Assembly: GCA_020426515.1 (NCBI GenBank)
Contig: JAGQPW010000015.1
Location: 1 to 57,687 of the forward strand
Length of the DNA: 57,687 bases
Reading direction: 5' to 3'
From: Planctomycetaceae bacterium
GTDB taxonomy: Bacteria > Planctomycetota > Planctomycetia > Planctomycetales > Planctomycetaceae
In this document: piece by piece, positions 8,692 to 16,437 of the stretch
How positions within the stretch are numbered: the first letter of the stretch is position 1
Layout: each line of letters opens with the position of its first letter
Translations under genes and position numbers: made by a program
The notes under the pieces: model-generated
What the model was told of the DNA's origin: nothing
The model's input: only the letters and a program-made list of their open reading frames with translations
Database searches by the model: none

Positions 8692-10605
8692 TTATTCGTT
8701 GGTGGCGTGGCTGCTGGGGGCGGCGGTGAATGTTTCCAGTGTTTCCACACTGGTGAACAGATACAGCCGGCCCTGATACCACACGGCGTGGTCCAGTGAG
8801 CCTTCCACTTCCTCACCGGTCAGGGCAAGGTGAATCACGTCGTTGCCGCGAGCTGCTGGAGCGTAGCGAGCCGGATCAGCCAGGAAGGTTTCAAGAGCCT
8901 GTTCGCTGGAGAAGCTGTAGAGCCGTCCATGAAACAGAGCACTATATTCTTCGCGGGCATCCTTCAGCTCGCGTTCGTTCTGCAGAGCGACCGCACAGAA
9001 ACCTTTGAGGCCGGAGCCCGGACGAGCGTGGATGAGTTCCAGCTTCGACTTGTTGGGGTCATTGGCCGCAGGCGGCTTTGCTTCAGCAACATCAGGGGCC
9101 TTGGGGGCCTCTACGCGAGATGCCTCTGACTTTGGAGCCTCTTTCGCACTGGAGTTGGCATTGGGCACATCTGTCGTGGAAACCTGAGGAGCCTCCACTG
9201 TGGGCTGCTTCGCGGTCGTTGGAATACCTGGCAGCGGAGCGGGCTTGCTGGCCGGTTCCTCAACAGCGGGGGCCGTAGCAGTGACAGCAGCCGGTGACTT
9301 TTCTGCAACGGGAATCGGCGGCAGCATCGGAGCCGACTCCTCCGCGATATTCAGCGGGGCCTCATCGGCTGGTGCCGGTGCCGGTGCTGGCAGCGGAGCC
9401 TGGAAGACTGGTTCCTCTTCCTTTGGCGCGGGGGTGGCCTTCGTGACTGGTGCCGCGAACATGTCCTCTTCGAGCGTCAGGCCTGTGTAAGGCTTTTCCG
9501 ACTTGGCTGCCGCTTCTTTCGGAGCAGCGGCTGGTGCTTCGTCGGTAAACGTCCCGGCAAGCGGATCGGTTGCTGACGGAGCGTCCGGAACGATTGCCTG
9601 TGGTGCGGCAGCCACTGGAGCCGTACCAACAGGTGCGGGTGACAGCAGCAGGTCCATGTCCTCCTCAGGCTCGGAGTCGTTTCCGGATTCCGGGGCGGCG
9701 AGTTCGAACACAGGGAGATTTGGACGAGTGGCAGTTGCCGCTGGTGCCGGGACAGGCGCATTTCCGAGGTCGATGCCGCCCACTTTCGGAGGGACCATCG
9801 GAGGCGAAGTCAGTTTCGGCGGGGTGTCTTTCTCCGCAGCCGCAGCTGGCGGGATGACATCCACCTTACTGCCTTCAACGGCGGGAGGAACCAGGAAGTT
9901 GCCATTTGGAGTCAGGCTCGCAGTCCGTTGTCCGGTCACTTCGCTGGCAATCGAGCCGCTGTAGGCGGGGGGCTGAATTGTCAACTCGGCGGGTGATTGC
10001 CCTGCCCCGCTGACCGGAGGTGGAATGAGCATGGCTGGTTGCGAAGCGACAACGCCGCGATCCCAGTCGGGTGGAATCAGGATGTCGTTGCTCTTGTTGG
10101 CAGGACTGTTGCTCTGCTGTGCCGTCTTCTGTGGCTGAGCTGCTCCTCCGATAGGATAGCTCATTCCAGGGTCTTGAGGCGGACCGGCGGGAATCGCCGA
10201 GTCCTTACGCAAGGCGCGAAACATCCGCGAAAACAGGCCCGGCTTTTGTACGGGATCGACGTACTGAGCGAGTTCCATCTGCTGCGGTTGCTGCTGCTGG
10301 CTCGGACGCTGCTGCGCTGTTCGAGCTGCTGCGGTCGACTGAATCATCCCTGGAACTGTCGCGGCAGAATACGTGGACTCCGCGTTGATGGCCCCGGTTT
10401 GTGGCGCCGGTGGCAGCAGGTTGTTGTTCCCGGTCTGGTCGAGAGGCCGGGCCTGTTGCGTGGGAAGCAGGCGAGGCTGATACGCCGCTGGATGCTGCGC
10501 AAACAACGGCTTGCTCAGCATGGATGGAGCCAGGAGGCCAGCCCCCAGTGCGGATGCCAAGGCAGTACGTCGCAGGGCGCGACGGCAGGTGTTCAGCAGT
10601 AACAT
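8692..10605 (-). CDS. exported Pro/Ala-rich protein with C-terminal YHS-like repeats
   Basis: A 637-residue protein. Residues 1-36 form a signal peptide (Arg-rich start, then LASALGAGLLAPSMLSKPLFAQ). Residues about 40-530 are low complexity: Gln-rich first, then long Pro/Ala/Glu-rich linkers. The last 100 residues hold two related units, GFCAVALQNERELKD...FHGRLYSFSSEQALETFLADPARYAP and HAVWYQGRLYLFTSVETLETF, which follow the YHS domain pattern (Y-x-G-x-x-Y-x-F then a helix ending in F) but lack its metal-binding cysteines. A GGAG Shine-Dalgarno precedes the ATG. The function is unknown; a surface or periplasmic spacer with a small binding domain is a fair guess. Confidence 0.75.
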   Translation of the reverse strand: MLLLNTCRRALRRTALASALGAGLLAPSMLSKPLFAQHPAAYQPRLLPTQQARPLDQTGNNNLLPPAPQTGAINAESTYSAATVPGMIQSTAAARTAQQRPSQQQQPQQMELAQYVDPVQKPGLFSRMFRALRKDSAIPAGPPQDPGMSYPIGGAAQPQKTAQQSNSPANKSNDILIPPDWDRGVVASQPAMLIPPPVSGAGQSPAELTIQPPAYSGSIASEVTGQRTASLTPNGNFLVPPAVEGSKVDVIPPAAAAEKDTPPKLTSPPMVPPKVGGIDLGNAPVPAPAATATRPNLPVFELAAPESGNDSEPEEDMDLLLSPAPVGTAPVAAAPQAIVPDAPSATDPLAGTFTDEAPAAAPKEAAAKSEKPYTGLTLEEDMFAAPVTKATPAPKEEEPVFQAPLPAPAPAPADEAPLNIAEESAPMLPPIPVAEKSPAAVTATAPAVEEPASKPAPLPGIPTTAKQPTVEAPQVSTTDVPNANSSAKEAPKSEASRVEAPKAPDVAEAKPPAANDPNKSKLELIHARPGSGLKGFCAVALQNERELKDAREEYSALFHGRLYSFSSEQALETFLADPARYAPAARGNDVIHLALTGEEVEGSLDHAVWYQGRLYLFTSVETLETFTAAPSSHATNE

Positions 10606-10889
10606 CTTCCACTCCTGTGAATTAACGTTCGGCCGGAGAGGGCGTCCCGGCTGGCTTGAACGAAGGGGATTCCGGTGGGTTCGTTGTCCCGTATGCCAAT
10701 TCGGCCAAACAGTCGCTGGACAGAGATGATGGGATCGCCAGGCGGTCGGTGCGTTTGCGCCACCGCTGCGTTAAACTCATCCCCATTGATGGATGTCCGT
10801 GAAATCACAAGCACCTTGCGACCAGTTCGTTCGATTGTCACGATGCAAGTGATTCCTCCTGTCGTATCGACCGAGGCACGGAGCGACAT
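10593..10889 (-). CDS. possible small protein upstream of the YHS-like gene
   Basis: A 98-residue frame starting at an ATG with a well-placed GAGGA Shine-Dalgarno. The protein begins MSLRASVDTTGGITCIVTIERTG and has alternating strands at first. It ends 13 bases inside the next gene, an overlap that would allow translational coupling. Codon choice is not obviously different from neighbours. I recognise no family, and chance cannot be excluded; a hairpin-like sequence (GTTCGGCCGG ... CCGGCTGGCTTGAAC) in the same stretch is an alternative explanation for its conservation if any. Confidence 0.4.
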   Translation of the reverse strand: MSLRASVDTTGGITCIVTIERTGRKVLVISRTSINGDEFNAAVAQTHRPPGDPIISVQRLFGRIGIRDNEPTGIPFVQASRDALSGRTLIHRSGRCYC

Positions 10890-10991
10890 TGACAATCCTC
10901 ACGGTCGACATGCCTGTTTCGATCCCCAGAATGCGGCGGACTCGTGCATCTGGATTTTCCCGCAAACTTCTTGTATTCCCCCCAGTTTCTC

Positions 10992-12023
10992 ATGAGCGAA
11001 TCTTCAGCGTCTGAACAGGCCGATTCCGGACGGACAATCATCATCCAGAACCACACTCGGGGAAGCTGGCTTCCGTGGCTGCTTGTTCTGGGACTGCTGT
11101 TTGCGCTTGGGATTTCGTTCATGCTGCATCTGGTGCAGCTGGGATCCGCCATTGATGTCACGCAGGATGAGCCGGCGGAAAAGTTTCTTTCGGGCGACGA
11201 GTCTTCTTCACACAAGATTGCCCGCGTGGCACTGGACTTCACGATTCGGCCTCCATTCACCGAACGATTCATGCAGACATTGCAGCGCGTGCTCGACGAT
11301 GACCAGGTCGAAGGGGTACTGCTGGTCATTGACAGTCCCGGCGGTCTGGTTTCCGACAGTCACCGCATTTACGACAAGCTGCGGGAAATCAACCAGAAGA
11401 AACCTGTGTACGTCGCCATGCGGGGGATTTGCGCATCAGGTGGTTACTACATCGCCATGGGCGCTGGTCCGGAAGGCCGCATTTTTGCTGAGCCCACAAC
11501 CTGGACCGGCTCGATTGGGGTGATCATTCCCCGTTACGATGTCTCCGGGCTCGCCAATCAATACGGAGTGCGGTCTGATTCCATTGTGACGGGCCCATTC
11601 AAAGACAGCCTCAATCCACTCAAGGAACTGACCCCGCCGGAGCGTGAATTGTGGCAGGCGATCGCCGATGAGGCACTGGATCGATTCGTGCGCGTGATCG
11701 ATGAAGGACGGGCAATGCTTGATGAAGCGGCAGTTCGCAAGCTGGCCACTGGACAGGTCTTCACGGCCGACCAGGCGCTGGCCCATCAGATGGTTGACGA
11801 AATTGGCTACGACGAAGACGCTCTCAAGTCACTGAAGTCCAAAATTGGACAGGCGAACGTGAAAGTGGTGGAGTACCGCTTCACCCCGACGCTCGCAGAA
11901 TCCTTGCTGGGGGCCAGCGCACGGACGCCCCATGTCGATCCGCTCAGCAAGATTCTGGAGTCGCAGACTCCGCGGGCCATGTACCTGTTCGGCTGGGAGA
12001 GTGGCGTTTCCGGCAGCCGGTAA
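10992..12023 (+). CDS. sppA: signal peptide peptidase SppA, 36-kDa (S49) type
   Basis: A 343-residue S49 serine protease. Residues 27-50 form the single membrane anchor. The substrate-facing core has VLLVIDSPGG near 110-117, the catalytic Ser149 in CASGGYYIAMGA, and Lys204 in TGPFKDSLNP, matching the Ser/Lys dyad of the short bacterial SppA form. It degrades leftover signal peptides in the membrane. The frame opens at a GTG at 10944, but the ATG at 10992 gives the normal short cytoplasmic N-terminus. It is divergent from the YHS-like gene and convergent with the RCK gene, with a hairpin between them. Confidence 0.92.
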   Translation: MSESSASEQADSGRTIIIQNHTRGSWLPWLLVLGLLFALGISFMLHLVQLGSAIDVTQDEPAEKFLSGDESSSHKIARVALDFTIRPPFTERFMQTLQRVLDDDQVEGVLLVIDSPGGLVSDSHRIYDKLREINQKKPVYVAMRGICASGGYYIAMGAGPEGRIFAEPTTWTGSIGVIIPRYDVSGLANQYGVRSDSIVTGPFKDSLNPLKELTPPERELWQAIADEALDRFVRVIDEGRAMLDEAAVRKLATGQVFTADQALAHQMVDEIGYDEDALKSLKSKIGQANVKVVEYRFTPTLAESLLGASARTPHVDPLSKILESQTPRAMYLFGWESGVSGSR

Positions 12024-12065
12024 CGACTGAAGATCCCTTGGCGTCGGCATGACCGGCTGGGCGTC

Positions 12066-12105
12066 ATTGCTCTCCTCGTGCAGCGCACGACATGCCCGGA
12101 GCAAT
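12066..12105. terminator. hairpin between convergent sppA and RCK genes
   Basis: ATTGCTC (12066-12072) pairs with GAGCAAT (12099-12105), and an inner CGTG/CACG pair lies inside. No clear T-run follows on either strand, so this is a plausible but unproven two-way terminator between the convergent genes. Confidence 0.4.
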
Positions 12106-12114
12106 ACGCGAGTC

Positions 12115-12795
12115 TTACTCGCGTGGAAGTTTGGAGAGCGCGCTGTCGGCACCGACGACCACCAGGATGTCTCGAGGTTCGATGACATCTTCGGGCTTGG
12201 GGACGATTGTTCGCAGGATTTCGCGTTTCTGTCCTCCTTGTCCCACTTCGACGGTGCGGCGAATCACGACCAGGTTCACATCGTACTTGCTTCGCAGGGC
12301 GAGGGCGCGGATCGACTTGCCCTGAAAGCTGCTGGGGGAATGAAACTCCAGCAGCGTAAAACCATCGGCGAGGCGAATGAAATCGACCAGCTGTGGATTC
12401 GCAAGCTGGCGGGCCAGGTTGGTTCCGGATTCTCCTTCCGGCTGAATCACCCGGTCGGCTCCGATCTTGCGGAAGATCTCGGCGTGAAACTCGCTTTGAG
12501 CGCGACAGATAATTTCCGGGACACCCATCTGCTTGAGCATGACGGTTGTCAGTAGCGCAGCCTCGAAGTTTTCGCCAATTGAGACGACCGCAACATCCAC
12601 CTTGTCGAGATCCTGACTGAGCAGCGCCTGCTGGTCTGTGCTGTCAGCCCGCACGGCGAGGTCCACATCGTCCTTGATTTCGTTGACCAGCTGGCCATTG
12701 CGATCCATCGCAATCACCTGCACGCCACTCGCGGCCAGACGTCGGGCCACCGAGATTCCAAATCGGCCCAGGCCGATAACAGCAACTTTTCGCAT
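12115..12795 (-). CDS. KtrA/TrkA-type RCK potassium regulatory protein
   Basis: A 226-residue soluble protein with RCK_N and RCK_C domains. The Rossmann fold opens with VAVIGLGRFGISVARRLA (GLGRFG at 8-13), which binds ATP/ADP or NAD(H); the RCK_C part covers about 135-220 (SIRALALRSKYDVNLVVIRR...DVIEPRDILVVVG). Length and domain order match KtrA, which gates the KtrB potassium transporter at the inner membrane. No KtrB or TrkH gene lies next to it; a separate RCK channel gene is found 2.6 kb away, so the partner is probably elsewhere in the genome. Confidence 0.9.
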   Translation of the reverse strand: MRKVAVIGLGRFGISVARRLAASGVQVIAMDRNGQLVNEIKDDVDLAVRADSTDQQALLSQDLDKVDVAVVSIGENFEAALLTTVMLKQMGVPEIICRAQSEFHAEIFRKIGADRVIQPEGESGTNLARQLANPQLVDFIRLADGFTLLEFHSPSSFQGKSIRALALRSKYDVNLVVIRRTVEVGQGGQKREILRTIVPKPEDVIEPRDILVVVGADSALSKLPRE

Positions 12796-12816
12796 GGTCG
12801 TCAGCGATTAACGGAA

Positions 12817-12834
12817 GGGGACATTGCTGTCCCC
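12817..12834. repeat. short perfect hairpin between RidA and RCK genes
   Basis: GGGGACA (12817-12823) and TGTCCCC (12828-12834) form a 7-bp perfect stem with a 4-base loop, 22 bases upstream of the RCK start codon on the minus strand. It could end RidA transcription or affect translation of the RCK gene; it has no T-run. Confidence 0.45.
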
Positions 12835-12885
12835 AGGCTGGTGGACGGACCACCGGAAAAACAGGCGCGCAGTCCTGATGGTCGG

Positions 12886-13347
12886 TCAGTCACGCAGTTC
12901 GAAGATGACTTCAATCTCGACGGAAATGTTTCCGGGGAGCGAACCCATCCCCACGGCACTGCGGGCTCCGACACCATCTTCGCCAAATACATCACGGAAC
13001 AGTTCGCTGCATCCATTGATCACTGCCGGATGCTGCTTGAAGTCTGGACCACAGTTCACCATCCCGAGCACCTTGATTGTGCGGCTGATGCGGTCGAGCG
13101 ATCCCAGGTGAGCACGGACTGTGGCAAGCAACGCGAGACCAGTCTGGCGTGCGGCTGCGTAGCCTTCTTCCTGTGTCAGATCGCTGCCGACCTTGCCGCT
13201 GATCAGTGTTCCGTCGGACTTGAGCGGACCGTGACCGGAGAGATACAGCATGTTTCCGATTTGCACTGCTGGCTTGTAGACCCCCGCAGGTTTGGGAGCG
13301 GGGGGAAGTTCCAGTTGCAGTTCCTGCAGGCGTTGTTCGGCAGACAT
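12886..13347 (-). CDS. RidA/YjgF family protein, long subtype
   Basis: A 153-residue protein of the Rid superfamily: LYLSGHGPLKSDG near 36-47, a middle helix AARQTGLALLATVRAHLG, and the ending GVGARSAVGMGSLPGNISVEIEVIFEL with the Arg that binds the imine substrate carboxylate in active members. The longer N-terminus (RLQELQLELPPAPKPAG) and the HGPL motif place it with the archaeal-type Rid subgroups rather than canonical RidA, so hydrolysis of 2-aminoacrylate is possible but not sure. Monocistronic or co-transcribed with the RCK gene 90 bases downstream. Confidence 0.88.
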   Translation of the reverse strand: MSAEQRLQELQLELPPAPKPAGVYKPAVQIGNMLYLSGHGPLKSDGTLISGKVGSDLTQEEGYAAARQTGLALLATVRAHLGSLDRISRTIKVLGMVNCGPDFKQHPAVINGCSELFRDVFGEDGVGARSAVGMGSLPGNISVEIEVIFELRD

Positions 13348-13553
13348 GATTTTCTAGCGGGGTTGAGTTTCAAAACGAAAGGCGGCGTTTCTTGTGACGC
13401 CAGCCGGATCAGCGGCATGGTAGGTCCGACGGAAGGCTCCAGGCAAGCAGCCTGGGCTGTCCGGTGACTCAATTCACATTTCCCGGTATGTCGCCCGGCT
13501 CTGCGAGCCAGGAGGATGAACTGAGACCGCGAGCGAAAGATGTGAATATCGTT

Positions 13554-14462
13554 TCACGCTTCGGTTCCTGACTCGAAGGCCTGCAACACGCTTTGCAGGT
13601 CCAGTTCCGGCATCGCCCCTCGCTGTTCGGCAACCAAGCCGCCCACACGATTGGCAAAGCGTCCGGTGCGCTCCAGCGGCCAGCCTCGCAATTGGGCGAC
13701 GATAAATGCCCCCGTGAACGCATCCCCTGCCCCGACGGTGTCGACTACCTGCACGGGCACTCCGGGGATGTCGATGGTTCCGTCATTCGAGCAGATCAAG
13801 CACCCCGCCGCTCCGCGAGTGACACATACAATTTGTACGGGAGTGCGATCGAGCACCGCCCTGCAGAATTCCGCTGGGCTTTCCGGATACCCGAGCAGTT
13901 CGGCGAGTACGGTCACCTCTTCGTCGTTCAGCTTAAGCACATCGGCCCGGCTGAGCGACTGGGTGATGATGTCACGACTGAAGAACTGCTGGCGAAGGTT
14001 GACGTCAAACACGCGCAGGCACGCCTCGGACGCCAGATCCAGGACCGACAGAATCGTTGCTCGTGCTTCAGGATCACGCTGACTCAGAGTTCCAAAGCAG
14101 ATCGCCGCTGCATCGGAGACCACCTGTCTCACCGAGTCATCGAGTTGGAGATGGTCCCAGGCGACTTCGGTGTGGATGGTGAACGTGTGCTTGCCCGTCG
14201 CATCCATCTCGACAGTGACTCGTCCGGTGGGATAGTGCTCATCTCGCTGGACCGCAGAGAGGTCGAGCCCCTTACCCTTCAGGAACGCCAGCAATTCGTC
14301 ACCATCCGCATCCTGCCCAACGCGTGTGACTAGAGTGCCGCGACACCCCAGACGCTGCGCCTGATACGCCACGTTCGCCGGGGCTCCGCCTGGTTGTCGT
14401 CCGTCCGGGAAAACGTCCCACAGGAGTTCGCCAAGTCCAATAATGCGTGGTGCCTGAGCCAT
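13554..14462 (-). CDS. PfkB family carbohydrate kinase, fructokinase-like
   Basis: A 302-residue sugar kinase. Near the start it has LGELLWDVFPDG and GGAPANVAYQAQRLG (substrate-binding GG motif); near the end VDTVGAGDAFTGAFIV holds the anion hole and catalytic Asp. NDEEVTVLAELLG and VCVTRGAAGCLI are also typical. The DxFPDG start and overall pattern are those of fructokinases, but other sugars are possible. It transfers ATP phosphate to a sugar in the cytoplasm. The frame opens at 14492; I choose the ATG at 14462, which has a GAGGA Shine-Dalgarno. No sugar transporter is adjacent. Confidence 0.9.
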   Translation of the reverse strand: MAQAPRIIGLGELLWDVFPDGRQPGGAPANVAYQAQRLGCRGTLVTRVGQDADGDELLAFLKGKGLDLSAVQRDEHYPTGRVTVEMDATGKHTFTIHTEVAWDHLQLDDSVRQVVSDAAAICFGTLSQRDPEARATILSVLDLASEACLRVFDVNLRQQFFSRDIITQSLSRADVLKLNDEEVTVLAELLGYPESPAEFCRAVLDRTPVQIVCVTRGAAGCLICSNDGTIDIPGVPVQVVDTVGAGDAFTGAFIVAQLRGWPLERTGRFANRVGGLVAEQRGAMPELDLQSVLQAFESGTEA

Positions 14463-14866
14463 GAGTTGTCCTCGCCTGTCTGTCCGCTGCAATCAGTGCA
14501 TCGATTCTGAGAAACCAGTCCCCGAAGTGCCACCCCACATAAGAGGTTCTGCCCCACTTCCCTGCTCTTTTCCCACTGCGGTCATCGGCTGAATGTGCCG
14601 CACTTGACTCTGCTCCCCCTCGATGCGAACGATTGGGGTGGAACTTGAGCTTGCTCTGAAGCGAGCTTTCGTTTAACCCCTGACACGCGAATCGAACTGA
14701 CTCGTTTCGCGTGCACAAATGGCCGGATGCCACAGCCTCCGGACGGCTACGCATCCAGCAATTGGGAGATGAACTCCCCTCGATATTGAAAGGCTCGCGT
14801 CTTATCGAAACTAATTCAGGTTGAGTGGCCCAGCGCCCGCGTGCTGCGGCAGAGAGGAGTGTTCCG
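14463..14866. other. divergent intergenic region with a strong hairpin
   Basis: No gene seen. Near 14684-14713 there is a 12-bp inverted repeat, CACGCGAATCGA and TCGTTTCGCGTG, with one mismatch and a 6-base loop. There is no T-run on either side. It lies between divergent genes, so an operator or a structured leader is as likely as a terminator. Confidence 0.5.
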
Positions 14867-15373
14867 ATGCATGTGTTGACCGGAAGTCATCAGTTGCGAA
14901 ATCTGTTCGCCGCGCTAACCGAACAGACATTTCAGGTGGAGTTTGGATTCGCCGACCCGCCTCTCATCGACTATCTCTCGGAGATGCTTGTTCGCTTTGT
15001 GCGATTCGAATCGATCTTCAAGATTCGCGATCTGCTCGGCCAGCGACTCGACGAAGTGGCCGACATGCTCCTGGAGGCGGACCAGCGCGAAGGGCATCCA
15101 CAACGGGAAGTCCACCGGCACATTGGTGACTTCACGCTCTTCTGGACGGGAGTTTATCCCGAAGCCCTCAAGTACCTGAAACGCTGGGATCGCAAAGACG
15201 CCGTCCTTGACTACCAGTGCCAGGGTAAACGCTCCTACTACATTGCGAGCACAATTCCGGACGAGGCCCATCAGGACGAAACCCGGATCCTGCGCCGTCT
15301 CAGCGACGAGTTCGAAATCTGTTCGATGGGGCTGCGTCGGGTTCGCAAAGAGTGGCAAGCCTGCCACGGTTAA
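14867..15373 (+). CDS. conserved-looking hypothetical protein
   Basis: A 168-residue, soluble, mostly helical protein, beginning MHVLTGSHQLRNLFAALTEQ, with a middle segment FKIRDLLGQRLDEVADMLLEA and a C-terminal region rich in Arg (RRLSDEFEICSMGLRRVRKEW). A FWTGVYPEALKYLKR stretch suggests a specific fold, but I do not recognise a family. The ATG at 14867 has a GAGGAG Shine-Dalgarno; the frame extends to 14825. It ends four bases before the convergent potassium channel gene. Planctomycete-specific protein is a reasonable guess, not shown here. Confidence 0.75.
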   Translation: MHVLTGSHQLRNLFAALTEQTFQVEFGFADPPLIDYLSEMLVRFVRFESIFKIRDLLGQRLDEVADMLLEADQREGHPQREVHRHIGDFTLFWTGVYPEALKYLKRWDRKDAVLDYQCQGKRSYYIASTIPDEAHQDETRILRRLSDEFEICSMGLRRVRKEWQACHG

Positions 15374-15377
15374 CGGC

Positions 15378-16379
15378 CTATGCTGTCCTGGCTGACTGAC
15401 CAATCATCTCCTGGACGGCTGTTGCCGTTCCAAACGCGAACAGACTGTCTCCTTCGAGGATGGTGGCCGATCCCGGAGGAGGCAGCAGTCGCTCTCCAGT
15501 CAGTCGCCGGATGCCAATCACCATCACGCCACGTTCGCGGAAATCTGTCTCGGCGAGTCGTTTGCCGATATAGGGGCTGCCGGCATTGATGTGAATGTCG
15601 GCCAGTTCCAACTCGCTTCCGCGCGCATCGGTCACTTCAATGAAGTCCTCGACGCTGGGGTTGAGCATGAAGCGGGCCATCTTCACTGCCCCGCTGCTGA
15701 ATGGACTGATCACACGTGTTGCTCCCGCACGTTGCAGTTTGACCACGGCGGCATCGCCGCTGGCTCGCGACACGATTTGAACGGAACTGGACAACATGCG
15801 GGCCGAAAGGACCACGTAGATATTGTCAGCATCGGAGGCGAGTACGGTGGCCAGTCCCCGTGCCTGCTCAATGCCCGCAGCCAGCAGTACCTCATCGGCG
15901 GTGGCGTCTCCCAGCATGTACAGCCACTGCTTGCCGTCGCAGACGTCCTGCAGACGCTCTTCGTTATGATCGACAATCACGAACGGCTGGTTTCTCGCAG
16001 AGAGGTAGTCGCAAATCGACAGCCCCATCCGCCCCAGTCCGCACACGATAAAGTGATCCCGCAGCCTGGCAATTTTCTGTCTCATTCGTCGCTGCTCCAA
16101 CATTTTGCGGAAGTCTGTACTCAGGATCAATTGCCCCAGACTGGATGCTCCGTACGTAAAGAAGCTGAGCCCCAGAAAGAGGTAGCAAATGACAAACAAC
16201 ATGGACGCCGGAGTTGTTCCGATGTCGCGTGACCCGACTGTTGTGAGGGTCACCATTGCCAGGTAGCACGATTCCAGCCAGTCAACGCCCGTTAGCGAGT
16301 GAATCGCGATGGTGCCCGAAAACACCAATCCAATCAGGAGGCCGGCAATTAGAAGAAACCGGCGAAACTGAACTGGCAT
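15378..16379 (-). CDS. two-helix potassium channel with RCK domains, atypical filter
   Basis: A 333-residue protein. Two membrane segments (residues about 8-28 and 57-80) flank a pore loop, LAMVTLTTVGSRDIG. The filter reads TVGSRD (47-52) instead of TVGYGD or TVGFG(D/E). RCK_N follows, with GLGRMG at 114-119 and VIVDHNEERLQDV, then RCK_C with IHINAGSPYIGKRLAETDF and an ending GDSLFAFGTATAVQEM. This is the MthK/Kch-like domain order. The changed filter could alter selectivity or conduction; similar loose variants are known in bacterial RCK channels. It is convergent with 15373. Confidence 0.88.
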   Translation of the reverse strand: MPVQFRRFLLIAGLLIGLVFSGTIAIHSLTGVDWLESCYLAMVTLTTVGSRDIGTTPASMLFVICYLFLGLSFFTYGASSLGQLILSTDFRKMLEQRRMRQKIARLRDHFIVCGLGRMGLSICDYLSARNQPFVIVDHNEERLQDVCDGKQWLYMLGDATADEVLLAAGIEQARGLATVLASDADNIYVVLSARMLSSSVQIVSRASGDAAVVKLQRAGATRVISPFSSGAVKMARFMLNPSVEDFIEVTDARGSELELADIHINAGSPYIGKRLAETDFRERGVMVIGIRRLTGERLLPPPGSATILEGDSLFAFGTATAVQEMIGQSARTA

Positions 16380-16437
16380 GGTTCACAAGTCTGAAGGCGT
16401 GAGGGATGGAAACGGGAACAAGATCGTTGCAGGATCA

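Noticed and set aside
8796..9964. plus-strand frames opposite the Pro/Ala-rich gene
   Set aside because: Low-complexity Ala/Ser/Gly frames arise opposite Pro/Ala-rich codons; none has a start signal or motifs.
14299..14754. 151-residue minus-strand frame upstream of PfkB
   Set aside because: It overlaps the PfkB start in another frame, is Arg/Ser/Thr-rich and has no Shine-Dalgarno.
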